From: Mactra quadrangularis
Taxonomy: Eukaryota; Mollusca; Bivalvia; Venerida; Mactridae
DNA: 64,000 nucleotides
Assembly: GCA_025267735.1 (NCBI GenBank)
Contig: CM046294.1
Span: 32,457,222 to 32,521,221 of the forward strand
Reading direction: 5' to 3'
The notes beneath the pieces were generated by a model. The model worked only from the letters and a program-made list of their open reading frames with translations. It ran no database searches and was not told where the DNA came from. Below are positions 45,536 to 57,008 of the stretch, piece after piece. A program made the position numbers and the translations under genes. Each line of letters opens with the position of its first letter. Position 1 is the first letter of the stretch.

Positions 45536-48517
45536 GACAAGGATTTTAGCTTGAATAGAAACTCAGGCAATCACTCTAAAGTGAACATTTTTTATAATAA
45601 TTCATCACCTTTTAACTGTGAGAGTAACTCTGTTTTTAATGATAAATATTGTTTTAATATTGTAAATAACCTTAGTGTTCTGTATACTAATGCAGACACA
45701 TTGACTAAAGTGAAAAAAACTGAACTGTATAGTCTTATCAATGATAAGAGTCCTGACGTTATTGCTATAACTGAAGTATTCCCAAAAAATTCAACTTTTG
45801 GTAATATTAAGGAAGTATACAATATTGAAAATTATGACATGTTTATTTCTGACTTGACAAGAGGCAGAGGAGTCTGTATTTTTGTAAAACAATCCTTTAA
45901 AGCATCTAACATAGATATCAGTCATGATTATGAAGAATTCACCGCTTGTGAAGTTTGCTTACAAAAAAAAGACAAATTGTTAATTCTGTGTATTTACAAA
46001 AGTCCTAACTGTGATATTGTGAATGTTCAAAAGCTAATTGAATTGTTAACTATTTTCTATGTTAAAAATTACTCTCACTTTCTAGTGCTTGGTGACTTTA
46101 ATCTACCTAGTATAGATTGGACTAATGAATGTTCATATAACAGCTCTAATCATCAAAGTAACGTGTTTCTAGATGGAATAAAAGACCTGTTTCTCTATCA
46201 ACATGTCAAGAAACCAACAAGATTTAGAAATAACCAAACTCCTTCAATGTTAGATCTAATCTTTACAAATGAAGAAAACATGATAGACGAAATTGATTAT
46301 TTGCCCAGCTTAGACAGCAGTGATCATGTTGTACTTTTCTTTAAATTTTCCTGTTATATACCAGCAAGTAGAAATAAACAAAAAAAATTCAACTACTTCA
46401 AAGGCAACTATGATGGCATGAGGGAAGAACTTGAGAAGGTCAACTGGGAAGAGATAATTGTGGGTGACATTGAGAATATGTGGGAAAGGTTCAATGAAAT
46501 AATTATCAAGTGTGTAGAACTTTATGTACCTATCAGTAAGGACCCTACTGCTAATTTCAAGAACCCCATAATAGATCATCAAGCTTCTCTCGCAATTAAG
46601 AAAAAGCGACAAAAATGGACCAAATATCTCAACAACAAAAACCATAAAACCTTTGAGGAATACAAAGCAGCAAGGAACAAGGTCAATTATGAACTCAGAA
46701 GATCTAAGTACAAATATGAACAAGATATAGCCGCTAATATTAAAAGTAATAACAAAAAATTCTGGAAATACATCAGAAAAAACACCAAAACAACAGCTTC
46801 TATTTGTAACCTTGTTAAAAAAGATGGAAACACAACCATTGATGATAAAGAAATTGCTGACACACTCAATGGTCACTTTACATCTGTCTTCACTGAAGAA
46901 GATACTAGTAATATACCTGTTTTCAACCCTGTGTCACAAAATCTGGAGATAATAAGATCTATAACTATTACTGAAGACACTATAGAAAAAGTGATTAATG
47001 AACTGAACCCGTCCAAGGCCCAAGGTCCTGACAACATACACCCAAAAATTTTGATAGAATGTTCCAATCAGTTGTTAAAACCCTTAAAAATACTATTTAA
47101 CAATTCTCTTCATAATGGGAAACTTTCTAAAAAGTGGAAAGAGGCCAATGTAACTGCTATTTTCAAAGCCGGAAATAAAAAACTACCTGAAAATTACAGA
47201 CCAATATCAATTACACCAATATGCTGTAGAGTCTTAGAAAAAATCATCAGAAATGCCATTGTTGAACATTTAGAGACTAACAACATCATAATTGATGAAC
47301 AACATGGGTTTAGAAAAGGAAGGTCGTGTAACACTCAATTGCTGGAAATAGTAGAAGATTGGTCAAGGGAAATCGATGAAGGTCATAGTATTGATGTCAT
47401 TTATTTAGATTTCAAAGCGGCTTTTGATAAAGTACCACATCAAAGACTATTATCAAAAATTTGGGGTTATGGAATACAGGGAGATATATATAAATGGATA
47501 GAAAATTTTTTGGAAAATAGGGTACAAAGAGTGTCAATTAACGGCACAGTATCATCTTGGTCTAAAGTCACTAGTGGTGTGCCCCAAGGAAGTGTTCTGG
47601 GTCCTATTCTATTCTCAATATACATAAATGATCTTCCTAACTCTTTAACTTGTTCTACCAGACTGTTTGCTGATGACACGAAACTTTATAGGTGTATAAA
47701 AAGCGACAATGATTCACAAATGTTGCAAGATGATGTATTTGAAGCATGCAATTGGGCCAATAAATGGCAAATGATATTCAATGTAAAAAAATGCAAAGTA
47801 ATGCATATAGGTAAAGGTGAATATAATGAATATTTTATGAAAAATCAATATGATGTAGTTGAAAAAATCCAGATGGTAGAGGAAGAAAAAGACCTGGGAG
47901 TGATCTTTGACAACAAACTGACCTTCAGAAACCATATTCATAGTAAGGTCAAATTGGCCAATAGAAACATAGGAATCATTACAAAAAATTTTACTTATTT
48001 ATCTAAAGACATGTTTTTAAGTCTTTACAAGACCCTTATTCGTCCCCATTTAGAATATGCTGCTTCAGTCTGGTCACCTAGGCTAAAAAAGGACAAAAGA
48101 GAAATCGAGCAAGTGCAAAGAAGAGCAACCAGATTAATTAAAGGGTTAGAAGGTCTTAATTACAGTGAAAGGTTAAAAAAATTAGGATTACCTAGTTTGG
48201 AGTACAGACGCTCTAGGGCAGACCTTATCCAAGTTTACCGTATTAAAAATGGTCATGATAAATTAAATCACAACTATTTCTTTCCTGAACAAGAAAATGA
48301 TCCCATGCATAACATAAGAGGAAATTCTCATAAAATATTTAAGAATAGATCCAAAACTGATTTTAGATCCAATGTATTCAGCCAGAGGGTAGTTAATAAC
48401 TGGAACTCACTATCTAATGAGATCGTTACAGCCCCCTCAATTAATGCATTTAAAAATAGACTGAACAAAAAATGGTCTGGAGTCATTGATAAATTTCACC
48501 CCACCTGTCTTAGTTAA
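45536..48517 (+). CDS. Retrotransposon ORF2: APE endonuclease and reverse transcriptase
   Basis: Open for 993 codons from just after the ORF1 TAG, in the same frame, to TAA at 48515-48517. The first in-frame ATG is at 45839, inside the endonuclease, so normal AUG initiation cannot give a whole protein. Endonuclease motifs: NAD, ITE, IYKSPN, LGDFNLP, LDLIFTN and SSDHVV. RT motifs: YRPISITP, FRKGRSCNTQ, VIYLDFKAAFDKVPH, SGVPQGSVLGP and RLFADDTKLY, so the catalytic Asp residues are present. A C-terminal region with PHLEYAASVWSP and RATRLI follows. Function: target-primed reverse transcription. It looks intact. Confidence 0.9.
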   Translation, partial: DKDFSLNRNSGNHSKVNIFYNNSSPFNCESNSVFNDKYCFNIVNNLSVLYTNADTLTKVKKTELYSLINDKSPDVIAITEVFPKNSTFGNIKEVYNIENYDMFISDLTRGRGVCIFVKQSFKASNIDISHDYEEFTACEVCLQKKDKLLILCIYKSPNCDIVNVQKLIELLTIFYVKNYSHFLVLGDFNLPSIDWTNECSYNSSNHQSNVFLDGIKDLFLYQHVKKPTRFRNNQTPSMLDLIFTNEENMIDEIDYLPSLDSSDHVVLFFKFSCYIPASRNKQKKFNYFKGNYDGMREELEKVNWEEIIVGDIENMWERFNEIIIKCVELYVPISKDPTANFKNPIIDHQASLAIKKKRQKWTKYLNNKNHKTFEEYKAARNKVNYELRRSKYKYEQDIAANIKSNNKKFWKYIRKNTKTTASICNLVKKDGNTTIDDKEIADTLNGHFTSVFTEEDTSNIPVFNPVSQNLEIIRSITITEDTIEKVINELNPSKAQGPDNIHPKILIECSNQLLKPLKILFNNSLHNGKLSKKWKEANVTAIFKAGNKKLPENYRPISITPICCRVLEKIIRNAIVEHLETNNIIIDEQHGFRKGRSCNTQLLEIVEDWSREIDEGHSIDVIYLDFKAAFDKVPHQRLLSKIWGYGIQGDIYKWIENFLENRVQRVSINGTVSSWSKVTSGVPQGSVLGPILFSIYINDLPNSLTCSTRLFADDTKLYRCIKSDNDSQMLQDDVFEACNWANKWQMIFNVKKCKVMHIGKGEYNEYFMKNQYDVVEKIQMVEEEKDLGVIFDNKLTFRNHIHSKVKLANRNIGIITKNFTYLSKDMFLSLYKTLIRPHLEYAASVWSPRLKKDKREIEQVQRRATRLIKGLEGLNYSERLKKLGLPSLEYRRSRADLIQVYRIKNGHDKLNHNYFFPEQENDPMHNIRGNSHKIFKNRSKTDFRSNVFSQRVVNNWNSLSNEIVTAPSINAFKNRLNKKWSGVIDKFHPTCLS

Positions 48518-49141
48518 TACAATAAAAAGTTATTGCATCTTGTTTGTACTTTACTTCAAAAAAAATTTTTTTTTTTTTAACAAATATCTTCTAAGTAGTA
48601 TAGTAAATTGTTTTGTTCAACAAATAACTTTTTTCATGCTTTTTACCTAAGTATAGTACATTGTTCTGGTAATTAAAAATTGGGTACAGCGTCACTCATT
48701 TCTCACGTTCTTGAAATAAGTTTAGTGCATTTTGGGTGAGGGACTAGTTATTCCTTACACACCTCAAGGGTTTTATTGGGCAATGGAAAATTCTGGATGG
48801 TTCATATTCATATCAATCGAACTTTCATTGTGGACATGGATTGTTACTTTAAAAAGTGCATAAGTGATGTTTTTACTGTAAATAGTTTTAAATCTCAGTG
48901 ACGGTCAACATTGTGTGACATTAATCAATGTGTTATGTTGCATAGGAGGAATATTCGTGTATTTAATGTGACTTATTCTGTGATGTGAAGTATCATATAT
49001 GTGAACCGGAAGTCAGTCAAGTTAAACTCATGTACATGAGAATCAGTAATACGTATAACTATGAAGAGCCTAACAAACCCTTGTGTTTATGTGTTTTACA
49101 CATCCGGCTCGGAACTTTTGTGAACTTTGTGAACTTTGTGA
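48518..49141 (+). other. 3' UTR and repeat tail of the CR1/L2-like element
   Basis: Includes AATAAAA just after the ORF2 stop, a T-run near 48566, and a 3' end of GAACTTT-TGTGAACTTTGTGA type with three 9-bp units. Such short repeated 3' ends are typical of CR1/L2-group LINEs. Confidence 0.7.
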
Positions 49142-49346
49142 ACAATCCTAAATGACCGTGAATACTTAGAGGCTAGATTCTATCAGTAACTGCATTTAAG
49201 ATGTGCAATGTTTCTGTTAAATACAGCAGAGGCACAACCAATCTAATAGCCCATAATATATTGTGGTAGGTATTGCGATACTACGCCAGCTTATTGCAAT
49301 ATATCGTGATACACTTTTGATGTATTGTGACAGCCCTAGTATAAAC

Positions 49347-50532
49347 TAGGGCTGTAACGATTCACCGATGCATCGTGAGATCGTATTCGCGACTGTCCGA
49401 TACGGGTGTATCGAATCGCGTCCTAAAAAATCGCGATTCAGAGGGCCTTTTAGTTCACAAGAAATCAGTTAAAACAAGATATACTATATTCATTTGTAAC
49501 TATAGCATTTAACTTGCAATTGCAATCTTCACTCAGTGTTCAATCTAGAGCGCGCCATTGGCATCTTATGAACGCAAATGGCGCAATATCAATCGTCTAT
49601 TGGGCCCGTCGGGCGCACTCGCCGAAAATATGGCTGTATCGCGAATTTGACAACTTTTCGTATATTCTATGCCATTTGTTTTCGTTACATCAATTTTGCT
49701 AAATTAAACGGGTACATCAGTCTTTGAATCTAGCTTCCGGGCCGAAGACCAAGTCCGTCTTGAACGCCGACGTTAAAAAGATACGGATCGCAAGACCGAA
49801 TGTCTGGTAGCAATTTCAATAGCAATATTACTAAAAATGGATAATTGAACATAAAAATTGCAGTTACAAGCAATTTATTATTTGGACGCTAAAAATCCAG
49901 CCGAGAGTCCGCAATACGCATTACATTTTTATCCACGCTTGTAACAATCATAGACAATATGACTTTTGTGTAAGGCGTCCTCTGAAAAATCAATAGTGCT
50001 ACATACGTATATGACGGCTCGATAAAATTGATTACGTAATCAAACGGTTGCAATTAACAAACACGTGCCAAACTTTGGTGAACAATGATTTAGGAAGATA
50101 ACACTTCTTTTATGTTTGCCGATAAGCTGATAATTGTTATTAATTATTAGCGTGTTGTGTGGCAGTTTAAATAGACATAATTAGTTGATTTTTTAATGAA
50201 CTTGTTAAATTCCACTAGAAACAAAAAAACTTTGTCATTATTTTAAAACAAATAAAGTTATTTGTATTTTATTATTCAATATGTGGTATTCCATTTTGTA
50301 CAAATAAAATTCCTTCAATCATTATTTCGTTATGTCATACATTTTCGCGACCCACGCTATCGTTTTTTTTTTAATTTTATGATTGTTTGATTAAAATATC
50401 ATGATTTGTGTATGCATTCATAATTTTATACCAAATTTACAATTAACATCGTATCGCAATTAATATCGTAATCGCGAGGCATATATCGCGAGACGTATCG
50501 TATCGCGACCTTGGCCACGATACACAGCCCTA
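49347..50532. mobile_element. Second hAT-like element (TAGGGCTGTAACGAT ends), copy 1 only
   Basis: Left end TAGGGCTGTAACGATTC and right end GGCCACGATACACAGCCCTA are partly inverted copies. It is flanked by GTATAAAC at 49339-49346 and 50533-50540. At 1186 bp no transposase is seen; inner blocks with repeated ATCG/CGATA motifs occur near both ends. It is absent from copy 2. Confidence 0.83.
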
Positions 50533-50629
50533 GTATAAACCATTATTCATCAAATATGTTAAATGGCAACAAAACATGCTATTTTTCATTTGTCTAATCA
50601 TTTCGTTATTTTCCATCGTGTATTTTGAT

Positions 50630-51759
50630 ACTACTTTTTCAGGTATTCCAAACCTTGAAAATATAACCTTGAGTTTTCTTATTATAGAAACACTCTTGCT
50701 ACTTGTCAACAAATCAACTTCAAAATATCTCCTGAAGTAGTCAACAGTAACTAAATAGTCGTCATTGTCCCATGTGAAAATATCAGTACCCAATACCTGC
50801 CATGGTCTGTCTGGAATTGGATGACTTTTCAATGGTTCTTTAGTGTTTGAGTTTCTATGTTTCAAACATATGTCACAATTCAAAACATAATTTGTAATGT
50901 CTGAACTCATTTTAGGCCAAAACATAATGTCTCGTGCTCGATTCAAACATTTTTCAGTACCCATATGACCAATATGGACAGCTTTAATCATTTCTTGTCT
51001 CATAGACATAGGAATTAGTAACTTTTGACCTCTGAAAATTAGATCATTTCCCACGGATATTTCATCTCTGTGGTTCCAGAATTCAATGATTCTTGTAGGA
51101 CAATCTGTTCTACACTCAGGCCAACCATTTAATATTACTTCAATAAGCAACTGACATTGTGTATCATTGCGAATTGCTTGTCTGACCTGGTCTAATGTTT
51201 GGTCACTTACAACTAAACTTGAAATCACAGTATTGATATGTATATCAATATCTTCTGATAATTCAGGATATGTGTCTGACATGTATTTTCTAGACAAAAG
51301 GTCTCCTACAGGGATATCTTTGCCTGGTATATGCACAATATTCAAATCATATTTCTGCAATTGTAACAACATTCTCTGTAACCTGGGACTTGCACTACAT
51401 AACGATTTCTTCCAAATCGAAGATATAGGCTTGTGATCAGATTCAACTGTTATAACTGAACTATTACCATAGATATACTGATGAAAACGCTTACATGAAA
51501 AAACTATACTTAACAATTCTTTTTCAATTTGGGCATAGTTCTTTTCTGTTTGGGTCAAAGATTTGGATGCATAAGCTACAGGTTTTCCATCCTGAAGTAA
51601 TACACTTCCAAGTCCATCTTTTGAAGCATCACATTGCATAGTAATAGGCTTCGTATGATCAAAGAATGCTAGAACAGGGGCAGATGACAAGATAATTTTG
51701 ACCTTCTGAAATGCCTGATCATGTTCATTTTTCCACTCAAATTCTACATCTTTTTTTAG
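50630..51759 (-). pseudogene. Gypsy RNase H and partial integrase
   Basis: Same frame as the gag-pol ORF beyond the stop. RNase H is seen in FDHTKPITMQCDASKDGLGS and SDHKPI. Integrase has the HHCC finger (HIGHMGTEKC and CDICLKH) and the first catalytic Asp (GTDIF). It stops matching after FGIPEKVVS, before the second catalytic Asp; the following residues to 50530 come from repeat copy 1. Confidence 0.83.
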
Positions 51760-53835
51760 TTATGAACGCATTGGAGCTGTAACCGTAGCTAACCTTGAAG
51801 AAAATTTTGTCATATATGTACACATTCCTAAGTAAGTTAAAAGTTCAGCCTTATTCTTAGGCGGTTGCATCTCAGTAATTGCGCTGATTTTTTGCGGATC
51901 TGGTTTCACACCATTTTCAGACAAAATATGACCAAAATAGGACACTTGTTTAACCCCGATAACACATTTTGCAGGATTAAATTTAACACCACAGGACTGA
52001 GCACGTTTCAGCACCTGTCTTAAGTTTGAGTCATGTTCGTCTTTTGTCTGTCCGTATACTAAAATATCGTCAACGATTCCAGTCACACCTGGTAATCTTT
52101 CAAAAATAGAATCTAGCTTTTGTTGAAATATGTCTTGTGAGCATATCAGTCCAAAAGGTAATCTTTTAAAACGATATCGACCAAACGGAGTATTAAATGT
52201 AGTGTAATAGGATGAAGTGTCATCTAACTTTACACTCCAATAACCACTTGCAGCATCTAGTACAGAGAAGTACTTAGCACCTGCTAGCTGAGAAGTAATT
52301 TCCTCAAATGTTCTCATAGGGTAATAGGGTCTATATAGGGCTTCATTTAGGGCCTTCGGGTCTAGACATACCCTAAGTTTCTTTGTTTTGGGTTTCTCTA
52401 CAATTACAAGATTGTTTACCCATTCAGTTGGACATGTAACTTTATCTATTATATCTAACTTTTCCATGTGGTCTAGTTCCTCCCTGAGTTTGTCTTTCAA
52501 TGCGACTGGCACTCGTCTAGGTGAGTTTACCACTGGTACACAATTAGGTTTCAGGTGTAATTTCACTTCACCTGACATTAAACCTGTGCCATTGAATACA
52601 TGTTCATATTCGTCTAATAATTTAGACTTATCTACAGTCTCAACAGGTATTTCCTGGCTATCTAATGAATTAGTCATCTTGATCAAATTTAGATCAACAG
52701 ATGTTTGGAGGGATAACAGGGGTGTTGATGTAGTTTCAACAACATAGAAAGTTATTGGCATATTAACTTTTCTATAGGTTACTTGTAACTTTACAGTACC
52801 TTTGACTTTAAGGCTATTTCCCGTATATGATGATAGCTTGACATTTGTGGGTTGTAAGGCGTACTTTATCCCAATTTGCTTGAATTTAGATTCCGGCAAA
52901 ATGTTGACCTGACTACCAGTATCAATTTTAAATGAGATTTTGGTATTATTTGGACCAATGTTTAAAGTGGCAAAAGCTTGATCATTGAGAGATAATGAAG
53001 TGATTACTGTACTTACATGAAACTCGGCTTCTGAACTATTAGAATTGTCATAGTCCTTATTAGCACCAATGTCATTCACTGTTTTAGTGCGACACATACT
53101 TTTAAAATGATTTAATTTTTCACACTTGTTACATTTCTTTCCTTTTGCATAGCAATCTCTGTCTAAATGTTTGTATCCACATTTACTACATTTCACATCA
53201 TTGTCCACAGTCTTGCTTTTTGTCATTGATGATTTCTTCTGATTGGTGAAGGTCGAAAGTCTTTTTGAATTTCTTTTCTTGATGGAATGTGCGACTTCAT
53301 CTCGTCCCATTTCCTTCAGTTGTACTCTTGAATATTCATAATTTTGACAAATTTGAACCGCTTTGTCTAAAGTTAAATCCTTCCCTTGATTTATCAACTT
53401 TTCTCGAATTTTATTTGAATTTGTCCCAAAGACTAATCTGTCACGTAACATCTCATCGGTATTCGGAAAATTACAGTCTTTTGCTTTTAATCTCAATCTC
53501 GTAACAAAAGAATCTACTGGTTCATCTTTCTGATATTCATTAAAGAATTGATAACTAGCAAAAATTGGATTTAAAGTCGGTCTCAAATAGTTTCTAAAAC
53601 GTGAATAAAATGTATCTAGTTTATTAGCCTCTTCGTCCGTAATGTCAGTCCATGAATGTCTTATATCCCTTCCTTTATCTCCTAACCACAAAAATAGATA
53701 TGAAACTTTTTCCTTTTCACTTTTGTTTGCCAAAGGTCCACTAAAAACTAAGTCCGAATGTCTTATAAATTTCTCAAATGTCTCAGGTAAGTTACTTTCT
53801 TCCCATCTCATTGACGGTGTAACAATCCCTTCCAT
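51760..53835 (-). pseudogene. Gypsy gag-protease-reverse transcriptase ORF (ends at a premature stop)
   Basis: 691 codons from ATG (complement of 53833-53835). The N-terminal half is a gag with two CCHC zinc knuckles (CSKCGYKHLDRDC and CNKCEKLNHFKSMC). A retropepsin active site with DTGS follows, then the RT with a VLDAASGYW block and the GIVDDILVYG catalytic box. The frame stops at about 51760, immediately before the region that normally links RT to RNase H. The same frame is open again beyond it, so a single nonsense change probably broke one gag-pol ORF. Confidence 0.85.
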
Positions 53836-53923
53836 TTTAAGTCAAAATTAATAACACTTTTAGATTATACTATCAATCCAAAAATATTTGTATTAATTTT
53901 AAAAAACAACACTTCTGACACCA

Positions 53924-54127
53924 TGTATTATTCTGTCTTGTATACTGGACACTGTCCATTGACATCTAAGTCATATACAAATATAAGAAAATAAAGTACG
54001 TCTTAACTGTTTAATCTACATTATAAGAGTCATGGTATTGTACAAAGGTATAGTGTTAGTAATATGAGTTATACACAAATTATAGACTAGCTACAGAAAC
54101 ATATATAAAGTAACACATAATTCTACA
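53924..54127 (-). repeat. Gypsy 5' LTR, 204 bp
   Basis: Bounded by TGTA and TACA. Inside, on the element strand, it is followed by TGGTGTCAGAAGTG, a TGG start as expected for a tRNA primer-binding site. Directly outside lies the first base of long repeat copy 2. Only one LTR is present. Confidence 0.75.
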
Positions 54128-56400
54128 TTTAATAAAAAATATAAGGCATCCAACTCGATGAAATCCTTCAGAATTTTACTCGGAAGAGATGTGACAGGTC
54201 TGCTTTTCAAGACTAAACAATCATTCCCGAACGGTTTAGCGCTAAAATCTATTGAGGATGTGTTAGACAAATAAAAAATGAATTACTAGGGTCAATATCA
54301 AACTTCTCGCTATGTTTCACAAGACTGCATTTCGATCAGTTTACTCCAATCGCTATTGTTTATTTGCCGTCTCAACCATTTTGTGAATGGTGATGCGCGC
54401 GCATCACATTTGATACGAAACAAAAGTTTGGCTTTTGGCTGGAACTTTTGTATTTGGTGTTATATAAAAAAGTTACGTAGGGTCTTATATTTAGGACTAA
54501 GTGTAGCTATGATAGCATCACGAGAATTCTGATTTAATTTAGGCCTATAAATTATATGAATATGCTTAAAATTTTACCAAACAAATATTGTGGACAAAAA
54601 ATTCGTTATTCGGAAATTTATTTCAACTTTGTATGCTCGAATGCGGTGACTTATGTTTGAACTAGTCGTTTCCTGAAGCACTAATTGCTACATGTATATT
54701 AAGAAGAACAAAATAAAACAAATGATTAGTTAATTACATTACTGACATAGATTTAAGAGTGTCTCTGATTACAATTTATCACAATGAATGACGGGATTTC
54801 ATTTTTACGAAGTAGAATATTAAATTATGAGTAATAACTTAATTTAGTTGTTCACTGGTGACAATACAATTTGTTTTGAGGTTTATTTTTGTTGAGTTTT
54901 ACAGTTTTGTTCATGATTTGATAAATCGATTTTCGCATGTACGTACCGAAAATGCAAGTGATTTTCGAATTACAGTTTAGTTCATGATTTTATAAATTTT
55001 TATCGATTTTCGCGCGGCGTGTACCTGCCGAAAATGCAAGTGATTTTTGAATTAACCATCAATCACATGTCTTAAAATCACTTTTGACAAATACGCATTT
55101 CAAGCCATCAATATCAATATGCAACATCATGCTTTCACTCTTTTAATGATAAGCAAACAACATTTTGCTTACATATAAATCGATAAAATGCGTACCGGTA
55201 TATTCGTTAAAAAAATTTCTTCAGAAAAATAGGAACGGAAAAAGTAATGTTTACGTAACTTTCTAACAAAAATGATAAAATAACGAATCTCATAGTTTAA
55301 CTTTGAAAGTTAATTTAACTACAGAAAAGTGATTTCCTGCAATTGCCGATATCGTATATTTTAAAAACCAGCCAATATTTTTTAGCGTATATAGTCAACA
55401 ATAAAAAACTAGGTCACACTTGATTTACGAATTCATTGAATCAAAGTAACAAATAAATTATAGAAAGTCTATGATTACACAATGAGACATTGCAATTATG
55501 ACATTGTATTGTTACGCAATCAAACATCGACTGTGTGAAAAAGTGCCGACACATATAATAAATTGTTTACATCAATTTTCTGTTCAAAATTGCAAACACA
55601 TGTTCGTCATCAAATAAAGGATTAACATTGATTTAAATTGCTGCAAACATTTAAAGCGTTAACTCCCCCGGGTACATGACAATTTGTTATGTAATAAGCC
55701 AAGATTACTACTTGGAATTAATATGATATACCCAATTTATCACAGAAAATGACAGCTGTCATTAACATTACTTGTCGCCGATTATGGGACAACTTTGCTC
55801 GGCAATTGCTGCTATGCATGTCTATCTATAACTTCGACAGCATTATGCAGAGGTGAAAACATTTTCAACCAATAAAAAATAAATTTTCCACTTGTCCACA
55901 GGCAACTTAAATTGAAAAATGACTTGTCCGGTCCTTATTATGTATGACCCGAACAACTCGTACATATGATTTCGCCACCCTTGCCATTTTATCTCTATCA
56001 TTCAGTTTACTGCAGGCGTATTTGATTCGGTCTACTCAGAGTACTCAGGTGTACTCTTGGAGCACTGGCAAATCAAATGTCACAATTTTGTAGCAGAACA
56101 ACAAAATGTAGAAAAAAGTTGTAAGATAGTTTTTGTTAGATGACAACAGTTTATCAGGATAGTCTGATGAATATCTGACACAAAAAATGTTTTACAAACA
56201 CTTCAATGGTCAAAAAACAACATTTATGGTGTATCGTGAACCAATAAAAGTGTGTTTGGAATGCTCCCATTAATCTATAAAGTGCCAAGTTCTTCTCCTG
56301 TCTGCTACGGACACTTACCCTACAAAATCCAACAAAAACAGCAATTTTTTTGTGCCCAGTTAAACTTCCTTTCCATTTTTATCACTCGATACAGAAAAGT

Positions 56401-56725
56401 GAGCCTGGCCGGCTAGCTCAGTTGGTAGCGCTAAAATCAACTTATCGAGGGCTGAGGGGTCCTAGGTTCTATTCCCAGGCGGGGCATTCTTTAGTGTTGC
56501 TTTGTCATGAAATAATTTTCTAGGGCCATTTTCCCTCCTACCACTGATTCTAAATCATGAAGGGCAGTAGTCAGTCACTGACTGAAGTATGTGCATAGTA
56601 GTTGGTTTACACCTAAATCCAGAGATTTAGCCTTTCCAGGAACAGTAAGTAGGTGGACTGGCCGGTGTGATATAACGGTAACCAATACCATGTGTTGCTA
56701 TGGTGTTAACCTCCCCCCCAAAAAA
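56401..56725 (+). mobile_element. tRNA-derived SINE (family 1), copy in long repeat 2
   Basis: Same insertion as 41086-41410, inherited with the duplicated segment, differing at a few bases (for example CTAAAATCAAC against CTAAAGTCAAC). Confidence 0.8.
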
Positions 56726-57008
56726 AGTGTCAACCTATATTAAATTTTTAAAAACAATGACTGATAAAGAGCATGTAATTTTTATTTTTTCTATTTTTTT
56801 GTCAGATTTTGATAACAAATGGCGAGTCAAAAATATTCATTCCTTTGTAAAAAATGACATTTTTAAACAACAACTTCCCCTTCCGACAAATGGTGAAAAC
56901 CAAAGTGGACAGAACATAGCAGACAAAGACATCCGTTAGGTGTGCATGCAGAGATCTATAATTGGGATATCATAGTAATCACTGATAATTAGTGTAGGGA
57001 GTATAAAC

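Larger units (their letters stand above)
41918..49141 (+). mobile_element. Full-length CR1/L2-like non-LTR retrotransposon, three ORFs
   Basis: The boundaries come from comparison with the empty site in copy 2. ACAAT occurs at 41913-41917 and 49142-49146, and once at 57229-57233, so the element is 7224 bp with a 5-bp duplication. Layout: a 1.5 kb leader with seven stem-loops, esterase ORF (43437-44159), spacer with two stem-loops, PHD/coiled-coil ORF1 (44438-45535), EN-RT ORF2 (to 48517), a 3' UTR, and a 3' end of ACTTTGTGA-type 9-bp repeats. A short tandem-repeat 3' end, an APE endonuclease and the FADDTK reverse transcriptase box fit the CR1/L2 group. All catalytic motifs are intact and it is absent from the sister repeat, so it inserted recently. 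Confidence 0.9.
41694..49338. mobile_element. hAT-like element (TAGGGCTGTCACAAT ends) in copy 1, split by the LINE
   Basis: Left end TAGGGCTGTCACAATA and right end TATTGTGACAGCCCTA are inverted. It is flanked by GTATAAAC at 41686-41693 and 49339-49346 (8-bp duplication). Without the LINE it is about 416 bp, as in 57009-57431. Non-autonomous. TAGGG-type ends with 8-bp duplications are the hAT signature. Confidence 0.85.
38820..50629 (+). repeat. Long direct repeat, copy 1 (carries later insertions)
   Basis: 38820-41917 matches 54128-57233 almost base for base (about 99% by eye; scattered substitutions and one ~14-bp indel). The match resumes at 49142-49346 and 50533-50629 after two insertions (41918-49141 and 49347-50532). 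It holds a family 1 SINE at 41086-41410 and no host gene. Outside 50629 the sequence jumps into a Gypsy element. Confidence 0.93.
50630..54127 (-). mobile_element. Truncated Ty3/Gypsy LTR retrotransposon
   Basis: On the minus strand: LTR (54127-53924), primer-binding-site-like TGG start, gag, protease, reverse transcriptase, RNase H and the start of integrase. It is cut at 50630 inside integrase, where sequence of long repeat copy 1 begins. There is no second LTR, so it cannot move by itself. The gag-pol frame carries one internal stop. Confidence 0.88.

Noticed and set aside
45551..48517. TTG at 45551 as the true ORF2 start
   Set aside because: Nothing marks it as special; the frame is open back to the ORF1 TAG, so readthrough or another non-AUG mechanism is equally possible.
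50530..50629. C-terminal tail of the Gypsy integrase frame
   Set aside because: These bases are identical to 57432-57528 and belong to the long repeat, so the residues they encode are not integrase.
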